Of a DNA stretch of 34,452 nucleotides, positions 15,915-24,997 are shown in pieces. Made by a program: the position numbers and the translations under genes. Positions within the stretch are counted from its first letter, which is position 1; every line of letters begins with the position of its first letter. The DNA is from Lachnospiraceae bacterium AM48-27BH (lineage in GTDB: Bacteria; Bacillota; Clostridia; Lachnospirales; Lachnospiraceae). The stretch lies in NCBI GenBank assembly GCA_003478355.1, contig QUFC01000044.1, forward strand, positions 1 through 34,452, given 5' to 3'. The notes below the pieces were generated by a model. That model saw nothing but the letters and a program-made list of their open reading frames with translations. It had not been told where the DNA came from and made no database searches.

Positions 15915-17012
15915 CTACTCTTTTTTTAAATAGTATCCAATAACGCACTGTAATACTATTGCTAATACCAAATAGTGTTTTTTTAGAAGTAACTTAAAAA
16001 CAACCTGATATTTTAATGGAAGGTTATTTGTTCTTTCAATTGCTTCTTTAGCCGCAAAACTCTTATAGGTATTTCCTAGCATATTACTTTTTTCTAGGAA
16101 GGTTATTTGTTCTTTCAATTGCTTCTTTAGCCGCAAAACTCTTATAGGTATTTCCTAGCATATTACTTTTTTCTATAATATTCACTCTACACTTAACAAT
16201 ATTTTTTAAATTACATATCATTAACCATGAATAATAAACTTGAAGTTGTTCTAAACACGTTTGTTCAAGTTTTGTTGTATTTAAATATCTTATTAATAAA
16301 TTGATATTATCCGACAAATTACTATTATAGCTTTAACCATAGAAGTAGCACGCTGTCTGTAATGATAATATGAAGATGAATTTAATATACTAATACATTC
16401 AGAACTCATCATATAAGGCATTGATACCGCAAAATCTTCACCAAGCGTTATTCCTTGTGGTATGTTTTCATAATATTTTTCCAATTTTTCTTTGATAAAC
16501 AATTTATTCCATACCGCAGGATTAATACCAAATTCAAAATATTCTCCCGAATAAATAAATCTTGTTTTCAAATCCTGTAGTTTTTCATTTTTATATACAC
16601 CAACTGGGCAATAAATAGTTTTAACATATTCACGATTGGGATACGACATTAAAAAGCTATCAACAACAATATCTGCGTTGTCTTTCTCTGCACTAACTAC
16701 TAAATTCTCAATATAATGTGAATCCAAATAGTCATCTCCATCAACCATTAAAACATATTTTCCTTTAGCTAATTTCAATCCATCTTTTCTTGCATATACA
16801 AGGCCCTCATTCTTTTTATGTATCACTTGTATCTTATTATCATGCTTGTAAAACTCATCACATATAGTTGGACATTCATCTGGTGATCCGTCGTCAACTA
16901 AAATTATCTCTACATTAGTATATGTTTGATCAATTATCGTTTGAATGCATTGTTGTAAATACTCTTCAACTTTATATATAGCAACTATTATTGACACTAG
17001 CGGTTCCATCAT
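15915..17012 (-). pseudogene. GT2 glycosyltransferase broken by a frameshift and a 79-bp duplication
   Basis: The first ~230 residues (17012 to ~16330) form a normal GT-A glycosyltransferase: MMEPLVSIIVAIYKVEEYL, DDGSPDECP, and the metal-binding VDGDDYLD, matching EpsH/EpsJ-like enzymes. At about 16329 the frame shifts; one added base (GCT TAT for GCTAT) would give VKAYNSNLSDNINLL and continue the protein. Further on, a perfect 79-bp tandem duplication (16018-16175) shifts the frame a second time. Restoring one base and removing one copy gives a continuous ~339-residue protein ending IGYYLKKE, a typical GT2 length. As written the gene encodes only the catalytic half plus 12 unrelated residues. 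Confidence 0.8.
16018..16175. repeat. Perfect 79-bp tandem duplication
   Basis: Bases 16018-16096 and 16097-16175 are identical. The unit length is not a multiple of three, so gain or loss of one copy toggles the frame of the C-terminal part of the GT2 gene. The duplicated protein segment is EKSNMLGNTYKSFAAKEAIE. Confidence 0.95.
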
Positions 17013-17015
17013 ATT

Positions 17016-18206
17016 TTAATAACACCTTTCAATGTAAACTTTTAAACATTTATTCATCTTGCTTTTATTGATTAATTCAATGTTGCTAGTTATGAATAAC
17101 AAAATTAGATTAATCCATAAAGTCTGACTATCCAACCCAGGTATAATACTGCAAGCAACAAGTGTAGCAATCAAAATGGCACAACCAACATCATTTTTGA
17201 TTTTTTTCATTCTATTGAAACAAATCAAAATCATTATTCCAACAAAAACCAAACCTAATATTCCATAATCAGTCAATATTTCTAAAACAAAATTATGTTG
17301 ACTCATCCCTTTTACGCCACCATATTGTTCTGCCAATGTATAAATGCATCCTGCCCCTCTTCCAAACAATGGATTACTCATAAATATTTTCAAGGCCGCT
17401 AACCATAATCTAATTCTAAATGAATTACTAGAATCATTTAAACTATTTACTGAAAATCTATTTATCATACCAACCGGTAATTGACTAACTACAATTACTG
17501 CTAATACACCAATTAGTAAACAGATAAAAATATTTCTTTTAGTCAATTTATAATTTTTGTACAAAAGGATCCCATTACCCAGCATAGCTGATAATAAAGC
17601 ACCACGTGATCCAGTCATTAAAATTCCACACAACGGCACAATAAATAATATTAAATTAGAAGCATTAGGTTTTTTAATAAACTTATCAAAAGTATATATT
17701 GCAGTAAACAACATATATGCTGCTAAAAAATTAACATCCATTAATTTTCCAAAGTTGCTTATTGTAAATCTAAACATATACCCCCTAATATGTACTCTTT
17801 GTAATATCATTTTGATCACAATTAACCATACTGATATTTCGTACATCTTATAAAGGAACTTAATATCCTCTTTCTCAATCATATAATTAGCCAAACATAT
17901 AACAGTAATTACTTCATATAAATGATATAATGTATATTTCAACGTCACGCTTCTATCACTAAAACATGCATACGATATACAAATATATATGCAAAACATC
18001 ATACCTATTATTGACAATTTATTATTAAAAGCAAAATTTATTCTTTTTTCGGCAACAGCGAACAAAATTGTCAACAAAATAAATGGCCATATATGAATAT
18101 ACAGGCTCCACCCATACCTATTAAAAATAATATATACAAAAGACAACGCAACAATCCAAACCGAAACCTTCCTTTCTGGAATCGTCAGTTTAATGTTTTT
18201 CCACAT
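17016..18206 (-). CDS. O-antigen polymerase/ligase-like membrane protein (Wzy)
   Basis: 396 residues with about ten or eleven membrane segments. The Wzy_C/O-antigen ligase region contains TGSRGALLSA, then a long outer loop with FGRGAGCIY and SQHNFVLEILTDYGILGL, the usual periplasmic/extracellular polymerase motif. It would link flipped repeat units into the polymer. Its start overlaps the 3' end of the GT4 gene by 17 bases, and it ends 3 bases before the broken GT2. Strongly AT-rich, as is typical of serotype-specific polymerases. Confidence 0.88.
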   Translation of the reverse strand: MWKNIKLTIPERKVSVWIVALSFVYIIFNRYGWSLYIHIWPFILLTILFAVAEKRINFAFNNKLSIIGMMFCIYICISYACFSDRSVTLKYTLYHLYEVITVICLANYMIEKEDIKFLYKMYEISVWLIVIKMILQRVHIRGYMFRFTISNFGKLMDVNFLAAYMLFTAIYTFDKFIKKPNASNLILFIVPLCGILMTGSRGALLSAMLGNGILLYKNYKLTKRNIFICLLIGVLAVIVVSQLPVGMINRFSVNSLNDSSNSFRIRLWLAALKIFMSNPLFGRGAGCIYTLAEQYGGVKGMSQHNFVLEILTDYGILGLVFVGIMILICFNRMKKIKNDVGCAILIATLVACSIIPGLDSQTLWINLILLFITSNIELINKSKMNKCLKVYIERCY

Positions 18207-19329
18207 GATATAATCCCCTATTTTCTAATATGTGATAGTACTTTTTTTGCAAAATATTAATAGCATATTTTATATCATATTTTTGATTTAACAGAATCTT
18301 TCTATTTTCACTTGATATTATATTATTGATTTCTTCTGCCCATATCTGTGCATCTATACTTGCTTTTTCAATCGGTAAGAAATAATTTGTACCCGAAATA
18401 TCAATTTCTTTTGAAATATTATTTGAAAAAAAGCATTTCAATCCAGCGGCTTGTGCTTCAACTCCAACTACCGGAAATCCTTCAAAAAAACTAGGAAGCA
18501 AAAAAGCATCCATAGCTTGATACCATTCCTTCGTACTTAATTGAATACCCGCAGAATAGTATTTGTCTTCTAAATGTTCTTGCTTAATTTTTTTTACAAA
18601 CTCATCATATAATCCATTTCCGCCAACCGTTAAAAGTTTATAATTATCCTGCTTTCTTAATAATTCTTTTAAGACATCAATTAAGAAAAATGTATTTTTT
18701 TCATCACCAAATCTACCAACAAAACCTATTACTCTTTCATTAGGCAAAATTCCACATTGTTTTCGAATTTTATTTCTTACTTTTTCATCATACTCAAACA
18801 AACCAGCTTCTATCGCATTAGGGATTATATTTTCTTTATCAAACTTATCTCCCCACATCCAAATTCCAGCAGTAGCTCCACAGGCCCATTTCTCAACTTT
18901 TAGTTTTCGAAGTAGTTTTACATTCAAACTATTTAATAATTTTCGAAGCATTCCTTTGGGAGTTGAACTCGAATGGGAATGCGCTATAACAACTTCTTCA
19001 CGATGCAAATATGGAATGATTATTGGCATCAAATTAGCTGCCGACTGCATATGTACATGTACTATATCATACCTTTCTTTATTTAAAAGATCCTTTAATT
19101 TTATACACGCTTTTAATGGATGCCTTTTATAATTTTCAATACTAAATATCCGCCCACCAAGCTTTTCTATCTCATTTGCATAAGCAATGCCATCTCCATA
19201 CATATCTAAAAAATCAAATTCAAATTTATTTTTGTCAATATGTTTAAAATAGCTATATACTAAATTTTCCACGCCTCCTGGATTACTACTAAATCCTATT
19301 TGGAGTATTTTTATTTTCTTTTCAATCAT
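18190..19329 (-). CDS. GT4-family glycosyltransferase (GT-B fold)
   Basis: 379 residues. N-terminal KILQIGFSSNPGGVENLVYSYF is the acceptor-side loop of EpsF-like GT4 enzymes; VHVHMQSAAN and IAHSHSSS follow. The C-terminal donor domain has IGFVGRFGDEKN and LPSFFEGFPVVGVEAQAAG, the E-x7-E region that binds the nucleotide sugar. It probably adds one sugar of the repeat unit at the cytoplasmic membrane. It lies between the upstream GT2 (12-base gap) and the polymerase (overlap). The sugar cannot be read from sequence. Confidence 0.9.
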   Translation of the reverse strand: MIEKKIKILQIGFSSNPGGVENLVYSYFKHIDKNKFEFDFLDMYGDGIAYANEIEKLGGRIFSIENYKRHPLKACIKLKDLLNKERYDIVHVHMQSAANLMPIIIPYLHREEVVIAHSHSSSTPKGMLRKLLNSLNVKLLRKLKVEKWACGATAGIWMWGDKFDKENIIPNAIEAGLFEYDEKVRNKIRKQCGILPNERVIGFVGRFGDEKNTFFLIDVLKELLRKQDNYKLLTVGGNGLYDEFVKKIKQEHLEDKYYSAGIQLSTKEWYQAMDAFLLPSFFEGFPVVGVEAQAAGLKCFFSNNISKEIDISGTNYFLPIEKASIDAQIWAEEINNIISSENRKILLNQKYDIKYAINILQKKYYHILENRGLYHVEKH

Positions 19330-19341
19330 TCTTTTACATTC

Positions 19342-20169
19342 CTATGCATGATTTTTTCTTAATACCTTTTTAAATATCCATGCACGACTCTTTCTAGGTA
19401 CTATCGCAACTATTAATTGTGCCATGCAGGTTATTTGGTAATCTAACCAAGAAATATAGCCCGTTTCTAGTACTCTCTTTCTACCTGCACAATATTTTTT
19501 ATAATAGTTCCACCCCCCTCTACGGTCATACATATCTTTTCCAACTCTTGCATACACCAGCGGTTCTGCAATATTCTTGCATTTAGCACCAGCCAAAATC
19601 ATATGAACCCATAGCAATGTATCTTCCATAAGTAAACATGATTGATAATTTCCCGCCCTTAAAACCATATCTCTTTTATACATAACAGTCATATGGTTAA
19701 ATGCATCCCTTCGCTTCTGATATTTTTTTATAGAAACATCATTCAACGGTACCATTCTTTTAGAAACAACATTATCAATATTTTTCTCAAACTCTACAAT
19801 ACTGCTCCCACATATATCCAGTTCTGGATCTTGCTCAAATTCCTGTAATTGAATCTCAAAACGTTCTTTGACAGCAATATCATCTGTATCCATTCTTGCT
19901 ACAAGATTATTTCTGCAATACTTAATTCCTTCTGCCAATGCCAGACCAAGTCCCATATTTTTTTCCAATGGAACTATCGTATATAGGTCATGATCATTAT
20001 CTGTATATTTTTTCAATGTATTTTCCAGTTCTGGTGTTAATGGACCATCCTTTACAATTACAATCTGTTCTGGCATCACCGTCTGATTTAACACGCTCTC
20101 CATACATTGAATAAAATATTCTGGCTTTTCTTTAATATACAATGACATCAAAACTGAAAACTTTTCCAC
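19342..20169 (-). CDS. GT2-family glycosyltransferase (GT-A fold)
   Basis: 275 residues. MEKFSVLMSLYIKEKPEYF, SVLNQTVMPEQIVIVKDGPLT, then LVARMDTDDIA (DxD-type metal site) mark the AmsE/WfgS-like GT2 group, which often adds the second sugar of a repeat unit. It starts 3 bases after the sugar transferase stop, so the two are translationally linked. Composition begins to fall toward AT-rich here, suggesting the border between the conserved front of the operon and its exchangeable part. Confidence 0.9.
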   Translation of the reverse strand: MEKFSVLMSLYIKEKPEYFIQCMESVLNQTVMPEQIVIVKDGPLTPELENTLKKYTDNDHDLYTIVPLEKNMGLGLALAEGIKYCRNNLVARMDTDDIAVKERFEIQLQEFEQDPELDICGSSIVEFEKNIDNVVSKRMVPLNDVSIKKYQKRRDAFNHMTVMYKRDMVLRAGNYQSCLLMEDTLLWVHMILAGAKCKNIAEPLVYARVGKDMYDRRGGWNYYKKYCAGRKRVLETGYISWLDYQITCMAQLIVAIVPRKSRAWIFKKVLRKNHA

Positions 20170-20172
20170 AAT

Positions 20173-20862
20173 CTACCTCATCACCGCCACCACAGTTTTC
20201 ACCATAGTGCCAATTTCTCTAAAAAATCCAAATTTCTTAATCTCTTCCAGATTCCATTTCATCTTCTCTGGAAGAATCTTTTCAACATAAACTCTATCAG
20301 CATCTTCCCCAGATACATCGGCCAGCCGTTTATCTTCGTCTTTATACTGAATACTTGCTTCGCTAGTCACACCTGCTGGAAGCAGCAACGTTGCCATCAT
20401 CTCTGGTGTGTACTTTTTCACATATTTTTCTACCTCTGGACGAGTACCGACAAAGGTCATCTCTCCCTTCCAGATATTGATCAGCTGTGGAAGTTCATCT
20501 AATCTGCAGCCACGGAGCTTTTTACCCATCTTTGTGATTCTTGGATCTTCTCCTACGGTTACCAGACTTCCGATTTTATCTGCGTTGATCACCATGGTTC
20601 GGAATTTATAAATACGGAATTTTCTTCCATACTGAGTAATACGTTCCTGGCGATAAAATATAGGTCCTTCAGAGTCTTTTTTGATCATAACCGCTAATAC
20701 CAAGAGTGCTGGTGATAGAATCACCAGCATAACACTTGATACTGCAAAATCAAATATCCGTTTTACGAACAGACTAAACCATTTCCTGCTTAATTTTTCA
20801 TAATAAGGTCTCACCTCTTCCGTCTGCATAAAAGTCGGAAGCTCCTCCCATTTTCTTAACAT
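20173..20862 (-). CDS. Initiating phosphoglycosyl transferase (bacterial sugar transferase)
   Basis: 229 residues, close to the minimal PglC-like core with a short N-terminal extension. One membrane segment lies at residues ~35-60 (FDFAVSSVMLVILSPALLVL), then FYRQERITQYGRKFRIYKFRTM and the catalytic/substrate region RLDELPQLINIWKGEMTFVGTRPE. It transfers a sugar 1-phosphate from a UDP-sugar to undecaprenyl phosphate, starting each repeat unit. Together with the dehydratase and aminotransferase just upstream, the likely first sugar is a 4-amino-4,6-dideoxy-HexNAc. No acetyltransferase is present to complete a bacillosamine, so the donor identity is inference. Confidence 0.93.
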   Translation of the reverse strand: MLRKWEELPTFMQTEEVRPYYEKLSRKWFSLFVKRIFDFAVSSVMLVILSPALLVLAVMIKKDSEGPIFYRQERITQYGRKFRIYKFRTMVINADKIGSLVTVGEDPRITKMGKKLRGCRLDELPQLINIWKGEMTFVGTRPEVEKYVKKYTPEMMATLLLPAGVTSEASIQYKDEDKRLADVSGEDADRVYVEKILPEKMKWNLEEIKKFGFFREIGTMVKTVVAVMR

Positions 20863-20876
20863 CAGTCAGACCTCTC

Positions 20877-22088
20877 TTAGATATATTCTTTTACAATCTT
20901 TTTATAATTTTCCATCACATATTCCACATCTTCATCGGTAAGCTTTGTATGAAGTGGAAGTGTGATCAGATTATGATAATAATCATATGCATGTGGGAAA
21001 TCCTTGATATCCCAGCCCAATGCTTTATATGCAGTCATCATCGGCAGTGGTTTATAATGAACGTTGCAGGCGATTCCCGCTTCTGCCATTTTTACAATGA
21101 TCTCTTGGCGCTGCTCTTCTGTAATTCCCGGTACACGGGTGATATACAGATGTCCAGAAGACGTGTGTTCTGCGTTATAGTGATCCAATACCTGGATTCC
21201 TAATGGTTTCAGTGCCTCATCATATCTTCCTATGATTTCTTTTCTTCTGGCAAGAAGCCCTGGATAACGCTCTAACTGTTTTAATCCGATCGCAGCCATG
21301 ATATCTGTCATGTTACACTTATACCACGGTCCAATGATGTCATATTCCCATGCGCCAAGTTTCGTCTTTGCAAGAGCATCTTTGCTCTGTCCATGAAGGC
21401 TAAGAAGCTGATACTGATGATACAGTTCCTCATCATCAATACCTGGAATACTCTTCCAGGTACTTGCGCCGCCTTCTGCTGTGGTAAAGTTCTTTACTGC
21501 ATGGAAACTAAAGGAAGTAAAATCTGCGATTTCACCCGCCATTTTTCCAAGACGCTCTGCACCAAGGGCATGAGCGCAATCAGCCACAACGATTACTCGT
21601 CCAATTGCTTTCTGGATTGAATTAGCTGGCTGAAATAACGCTTTTTTGCGTTCTACAGCCTGATAAATCCGGTCATAATCGCATGGAATGCCACCAAGAT
21701 CAACGGTGATCACTGCTTTCGTCTTTTCTGTGATCGCAGCTTCCATGGCATCATAATCCATTTCTACTGAATCTTTCTGGGAATCAATGAATTTCACAGT
21801 GGCTCCACAATGAATCGCTGCTGATGCAGAAGCAGTATAGGTATATGCCGGAACCAGCACCTCATCGCCTTCGCCAACTCCTAATACCCGAAGGTTCAAT
21901 TCCTCTGCTGCAGTCGCCGAATTCAAGCAGACTACCTTATTTGTATGACAATACTCAGCCAGATTTTTCTCCAGCTGTTTTGTTCTTGGTCCTGTCGTAA
22001 TCCACCCAGATCTTAATGCCTCAGCTACCTCCTGAATCTCTAATTCTGTAATATCTGGCGGACTAAATGCAATGCTTCTTCTTTCCAT
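20877..22088 (-). CDS. DegT/DnrJ/EryC1 aminotransferase (PLP-dependent)
   Basis: 403 residues. The fold-type I aminotransferase features are clear: start FSPPDITELEIQEVAEALRS, SGWITTGPRTKQLE, CLNSATAAEE, DCAHALGAE, and the Schiff-base lysine K199 in SFHAVKNFTTAEGG. PglE/PseC-like enzymes of this family aminate the C4 keto group made by a membrane dehydratase such as its upstream neighbour (27-base gap). The product would be a UDP-4-amino-sugar for the phosphoglycosyl transferase downstream. It acts in the cytoplasm. The start has a GAGGGAG ribosome binding site. Confidence 0.93.
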   Translation of the reverse strand: MERRSIAFSPPDITELEIQEVAEALRSGWITTGPRTKQLEKNLAEYCHTNKVVCLNSATAAEELNLRVLGVGEGDEVLVPAYTYTASASAAIHCGATVKFIDSQKDSVEMDYDAMEAAITEKTKAVITVDLGGIPCDYDRIYQAVERKKALFQPANSIQKAIGRVIVVADCAHALGAERLGKMAGEIADFTSFSFHAVKNFTTAEGGASTWKSIPGIDDEELYHQYQLLSLHGQSKDALAKTKLGAWEYDIIGPWYKCNMTDIMAAIGLKQLERYPGLLARRKEIIGRYDEALKPLGIQVLDHYNAEHTSSGHLYITRVPGITEEQRQEIIVKMAEAGIACNVHYKPLPMMTAYKALGWDIKDFPHAYDYYHNLITLPLHTKLTDEDVEYVMENYKKIVKEYI

Positions 22089-22115
22089 AATTACTCCCTC
22101 TTTTATCTCGTATTT

Positions 22116-24071
22116 TTATTCTGCCGGATGATAGGTAGAAACTACATTTTTCAAAACATCTCGGATATTCTCTTTATTCTTATAAGCCGCATCCATCAAC
22201 TCTTCCAACTGTCCCAGGAACACATCGATATCAAATGGAATCGGGCAGCCGATATGGATCAGATCGTTCTGAGTCTTTTTCAGTCCCTCTTCTGCCATCA
22301 GTTTCTCCTCGAACAGTTTTTCGCCCGGGCGAAGGCCACTGTATTCAATCTTAATGTCCACATCTGGCTTATGACCGGACAGACGGATCAGGTTGCGGGC
22401 TAATGTATCGATCTTCACTGGTTTGCCCATATCCAGGACGAAGATCTCACCTCCATGGGCGTAGGTTCCGGCCTGTAATACCAGGCTGACTGCCTCTGGA
22501 ATGGTCATAAAGTAACGGATGATGTCTGGATGGGTAACGGTTACCGGACCTCCGGCAGCGATCTGCTTCTTAAATAGCGGGATTACAGAACCGTTACTTC
22601 CCAGTACATTACCGAAACGAACCGCTACGAATTCCGTTTTGGCATGTTTTAACGCCTCGATAACCTCTGGCTTTGTGGTCATATCAGACATACTGTGGGT
22701 AAATAACTGTGGAAGCTCGTAGGCTCTTCCGGTTTTTACCATATGGTCAAAGGACTGGACTACCATCTCGCAGAGACGTTTGGACGCACCCATGACGTTG
22801 GTTGGATTCACCGCTTTATCAGTACTGATCAGGACGAAACGTTTACAGCCGTATACCAATGCTGCATAAGCAGTCTTATAGGTACCGATAGCATTGTTCT
22901 TGATTGCCTCGCATGGGCTGTCTTCCATCAGTGGTACATGCTTATGAGCTGCTGCATGGTATACCATTTCCGGACGGTATGTCTCAAAGATCTTGAACAT
23001 CAGGCGGCTGTCACGAACAGAACCAATTCTTACTACCAGGTTCAGATCTGGATATTTCTTCTTTAATTCCAGCTGAATGTCATAGGCATTATTTTCATAG
23101 ATATCAAAGATGATCAGCTGTTTCGGACCATGGGCTGCGATCTGACGGCATAACTCAGAGCCGATCGATCCGCCGCCGCCGGTAACCATGATGACTTTTC
23201 CTTTCAGATGCTGAAAGATCTCATCCATGTTGACCTTGATCGGATCACGTCCAAGAAGATCCTCTACTGCAACCTCTTTCATGTTGCTGACAGTCACATC
23301 ACCGGTATAGAGCTGGTACATACCAGGAAGATTCATCAGTTCACAGCCAGTATGGTTGCACAAATTTAAGATATCCTTTTTCGCCTCTGCGGAAGCACTT
23401 GGGATCACCACGTAAATCTTATCGATATGGTATTTCTCGCAGGCACGCATGATCTCATCTCTGCCGCCTTCAACCGGAACACCATCTATGTATCTGCCCC
23501 ATTTATTTGGATTATCATCAATGAAACAGCAGACTTTCTCTTTTACTTCCTTGGCATGCTTGATGTCTCGGAAAATCATCTGTCCTGCTGAGCCAGCGCC
23601 TATCAGCATAACATGCTTTAAATGCTCGGATTCTTCCTGATGTCTGCCTCTTAAAAGAAGCACAAAACGATACGCAAACCGGATTCCCAGCGTCAGACCG
23701 AATTGCATGATCACACCGAAGAAATAATAAGAAATCGGCATCCGTTTTGTCATAAGCAGTGTTCCTGCCACATAACAGATCCAGGTAAACACAGTTGCCG
23801 CCGTCATCCGTACTAATTCACTATAACTTGCAAAGCGCCAGATACTCTTATATAATCGCAGCCCCCAAAATACCAGGATACAGAAAATTCCGTAAATTAA
23901 GATTGTGTCGAAATAAATATCTAAATATTCATTGGGAATACTCTGAAACCGGCAGTCAAACCGGATCCACATGGCAAAAAAGTAGGACGCTGCAATGGCG
24001 ACCATATCATAAACCATCAGATACACAGCCATGATCTGCCAATGTTCTGGGTGAAATTTTTTCTTAAGCAT
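22116..24071 (-). CDS. PglF/CapD-type membrane NDP-sugar 4,6-dehydratase
   Basis: 651 residues: four N-terminal membrane helices (about 10-130), a CoA-binding-like Rossmann region (HVMLIGAGSAGQMIFRDI), and a C-terminal extended SDR domain with the NAD loop TGGGGSIGSELCRQ, HAAAHKHVPLMEDSP and STDKAVNPTNVMGASKR. Such proteins convert UDP-GlcNAc to a 4-keto-6-deoxy sugar. It is the first structural gene after the LoaP-like regulator, overlapping it by 8 bases, and feeds the aminotransferase next in line. Full length and all motifs intact. Confidence 0.94.
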   Translation of the reverse strand: MLKKKFHPEHWQIMAVYLMVYDMVAIAASYFFAMWIRFDCRFQSIPNEYLDIYFDTILIYGIFCILVFWGLRLYKSIWRFASYSELVRMTAATVFTWICYVAGTLLMTKRMPISYYFFGVIMQFGLTLGIRFAYRFVLLLRGRHQEESEHLKHVMLIGAGSAGQMIFRDIKHAKEVKEKVCCFIDDNPNKWGRYIDGVPVEGGRDEIMRACEKYHIDKIYVVIPSASAEAKKDILNLCNHTGCELMNLPGMYQLYTGDVTVSNMKEVAVEDLLGRDPIKVNMDEIFQHLKGKVIMVTGGGGSIGSELCRQIAAHGPKQLIIFDIYENNAYDIQLELKKKYPDLNLVVRIGSVRDSRLMFKIFETYRPEMVYHAAAHKHVPLMEDSPCEAIKNNAIGTYKTAYAALVYGCKRFVLISTDKAVNPTNVMGASKRLCEMVVQSFDHMVKTGRAYELPQLFTHSMSDMTTKPEVIEALKHAKTEFVAVRFGNVLGSNGSVIPLFKKQIAAGGPVTVTHPDIIRYFMTIPEAVSLVLQAGTYAHGGEIFVLDMGKPVKIDTLARNLIRLSGHKPDVDIKIEYSGLRPGEKLFEEKLMAEEGLKKTQNDLIHIGCPIPFDIDVFLGQLEELMDAAYKNKENIRDVLKNVVSTYHPAE

Positions 24072-24713
24072 ATCGGTTACTCAGTCCTTCCGTATATTCT
24101 GGAAGCAGGGTCAGTTTCTGCTCCATTTTGTATAATTTTCTTCCCTCGTCAGAGGTTTCAATCTTCATCTGGGTGCATCTCTTCGATGGCTGGAATGCCT
24201 GATCAAGGTCTTCCTTTAGCCGGATACCAAGTACCAGAACCTGTTCTTCTCCCCAGAGCCGTTTCTGAATCTTCACAAAACGCTTGCGGAACTCAATTCC
24301 GGTAATATCAGGAATCAGATCAGCTAAAGGTCCATCGACCAGATAAGTATAATCGTCTTCTCTCAAGACATAAGAAAGGCGGATCACATGGCTCTCATCC
24401 GTGATCTGCTCCAGGAATTCTGTATCCGCGTCCATCAATGGATATGCGGAAAGCTCTCCGGAAGCAAGCAGGGCTGACATAGCCGGGACCCGCTGTATAT
24501 ACATAAAAATGGGTCCGTCTTTTCGCAGGTTAAGAACACGCACCCAGGAAATAATGGTTCTGCGTGAATGATACTCTCCCCCTGACGCCGCCAGATCCGC
24601 TCGTTATATATGACGAATACCTCCTGGTATAGATATGAAGGGACTGTTTTCTGGATTTCTTTTACCAACATTTCCTCACGTCCAGGCCAGGTGCGTAATA
24701 GATACCATAGCAT
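24064..24713 (-). pseudogene. loaP: LoaP/NusG-family antiterminator, apparent one-base frameshift
   Basis: Two overlapping frames join into a ~216-residue NusG-like protein. Bases 24713 to ~24510 encode the NGN domain start (MLWYLLRTWPGREEMLVKEI ... FPGCVFLTCEKTDPF). The other frame continues YIQRVPAMSALLASGEL and reaches a KOW-like segment (LVDGPLADLIPDITG, then RFVKIQKRLWG). The break lies in a run of five A (24505-24509; T on the coding strand); one extra base would join PFFMYIQRV. LoaP and UpxY proteins lead long polysaccharide operons and let RNA polymerase read through internal terminators. It has AAGGAG upstream and is the first gene behind the invertible promoter. The lesion may be a sequencing error. 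Confidence 0.82.
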
Positions 24714-24739
24714 CTTACTTTCTCCTTATGGTATTTTGT

Positions 24740-24764
24740 CGTAGAGTGTTATACTCTAAGACAA
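24740..24764 (+). repeat. Left 25-bp inverted repeat, recombination-site-like
   Basis: It contains arms CGTAGAGT and (reverse) CTTAGAGT around an asymmetric 5-bp centre GTTAT, the usual form of a tyrosine recombinase core site, followed by AGACAA. The exact reverse complement is at 26194-26218. It lies in the loaP leader, 27-51 bases before the start codon. Confidence 0.9.
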
Positions 24765-24797
24765 TTTTTTATCGTGCATAAAACCTTATGCTGATTA

Positions 24798-24826
24798 ATT
24801 TTACCCCTAAATAGGGTCTTTGTCAA
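24798..24826 (-). promoter_or_regulatory. Leftward sigma-A promoter inside the invertible segment
   Basis: On the minus strand, a perfect -35 TTGACA (24821-24826), a 17-bp spacer and -10 TAAAAT (24798-24803). Transcription would start near 24791, cross the left inverted repeat and reach loaP at 24713. The spacer contains the palindrome CCCTAAATAGGG (24805-24816), which could be an operator. It is the strongest promoter I can see in the window and the only evident one for the polysaccharide operon. Confidence 0.8.
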
Positions 24827-24903
24827 CCTTATAGGGCGAAATAGGCAGGAATCACTGATGGTAAAATTGTCCTTGCGGAGATCACTGCGCATCCTCGCGG
24901 AGC

Positions 24904-24943
24904 GTTTATCTCAGTCGGAGGCCCATCTCCCACTGAGATAAAC
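24904..24943. repeat. Perfect 12-bp dyad between the promoter and recombinase gene
   Basis: GTTTATCTCAGT (24904-24915) and ACTGAGATAAAC (24932-24943), with further GGAG/CTCC pairing inside. There is no T-run on either side, so it is more likely a protein binding site or mRNA leader hairpin for the recombinase gene than a terminator. Short ATCACTG motifs (~24851, ~24881) and CAGTG (~24959) nearby could be arm-type sites. Confidence 0.6.
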
Positions 24944-24997
24944 CGTCAAAATTCTGGTCAGTGGTCCGCGTAATTTTTATGAATGAGGAGGCCGCAT

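Noticed and set aside
16018..16175. CRISPR-like or mobile repeat
   Set aside because: Only two adjacent copies with no spacer, lying inside a glycosyltransferase coding region; it is a simple tandem duplication.
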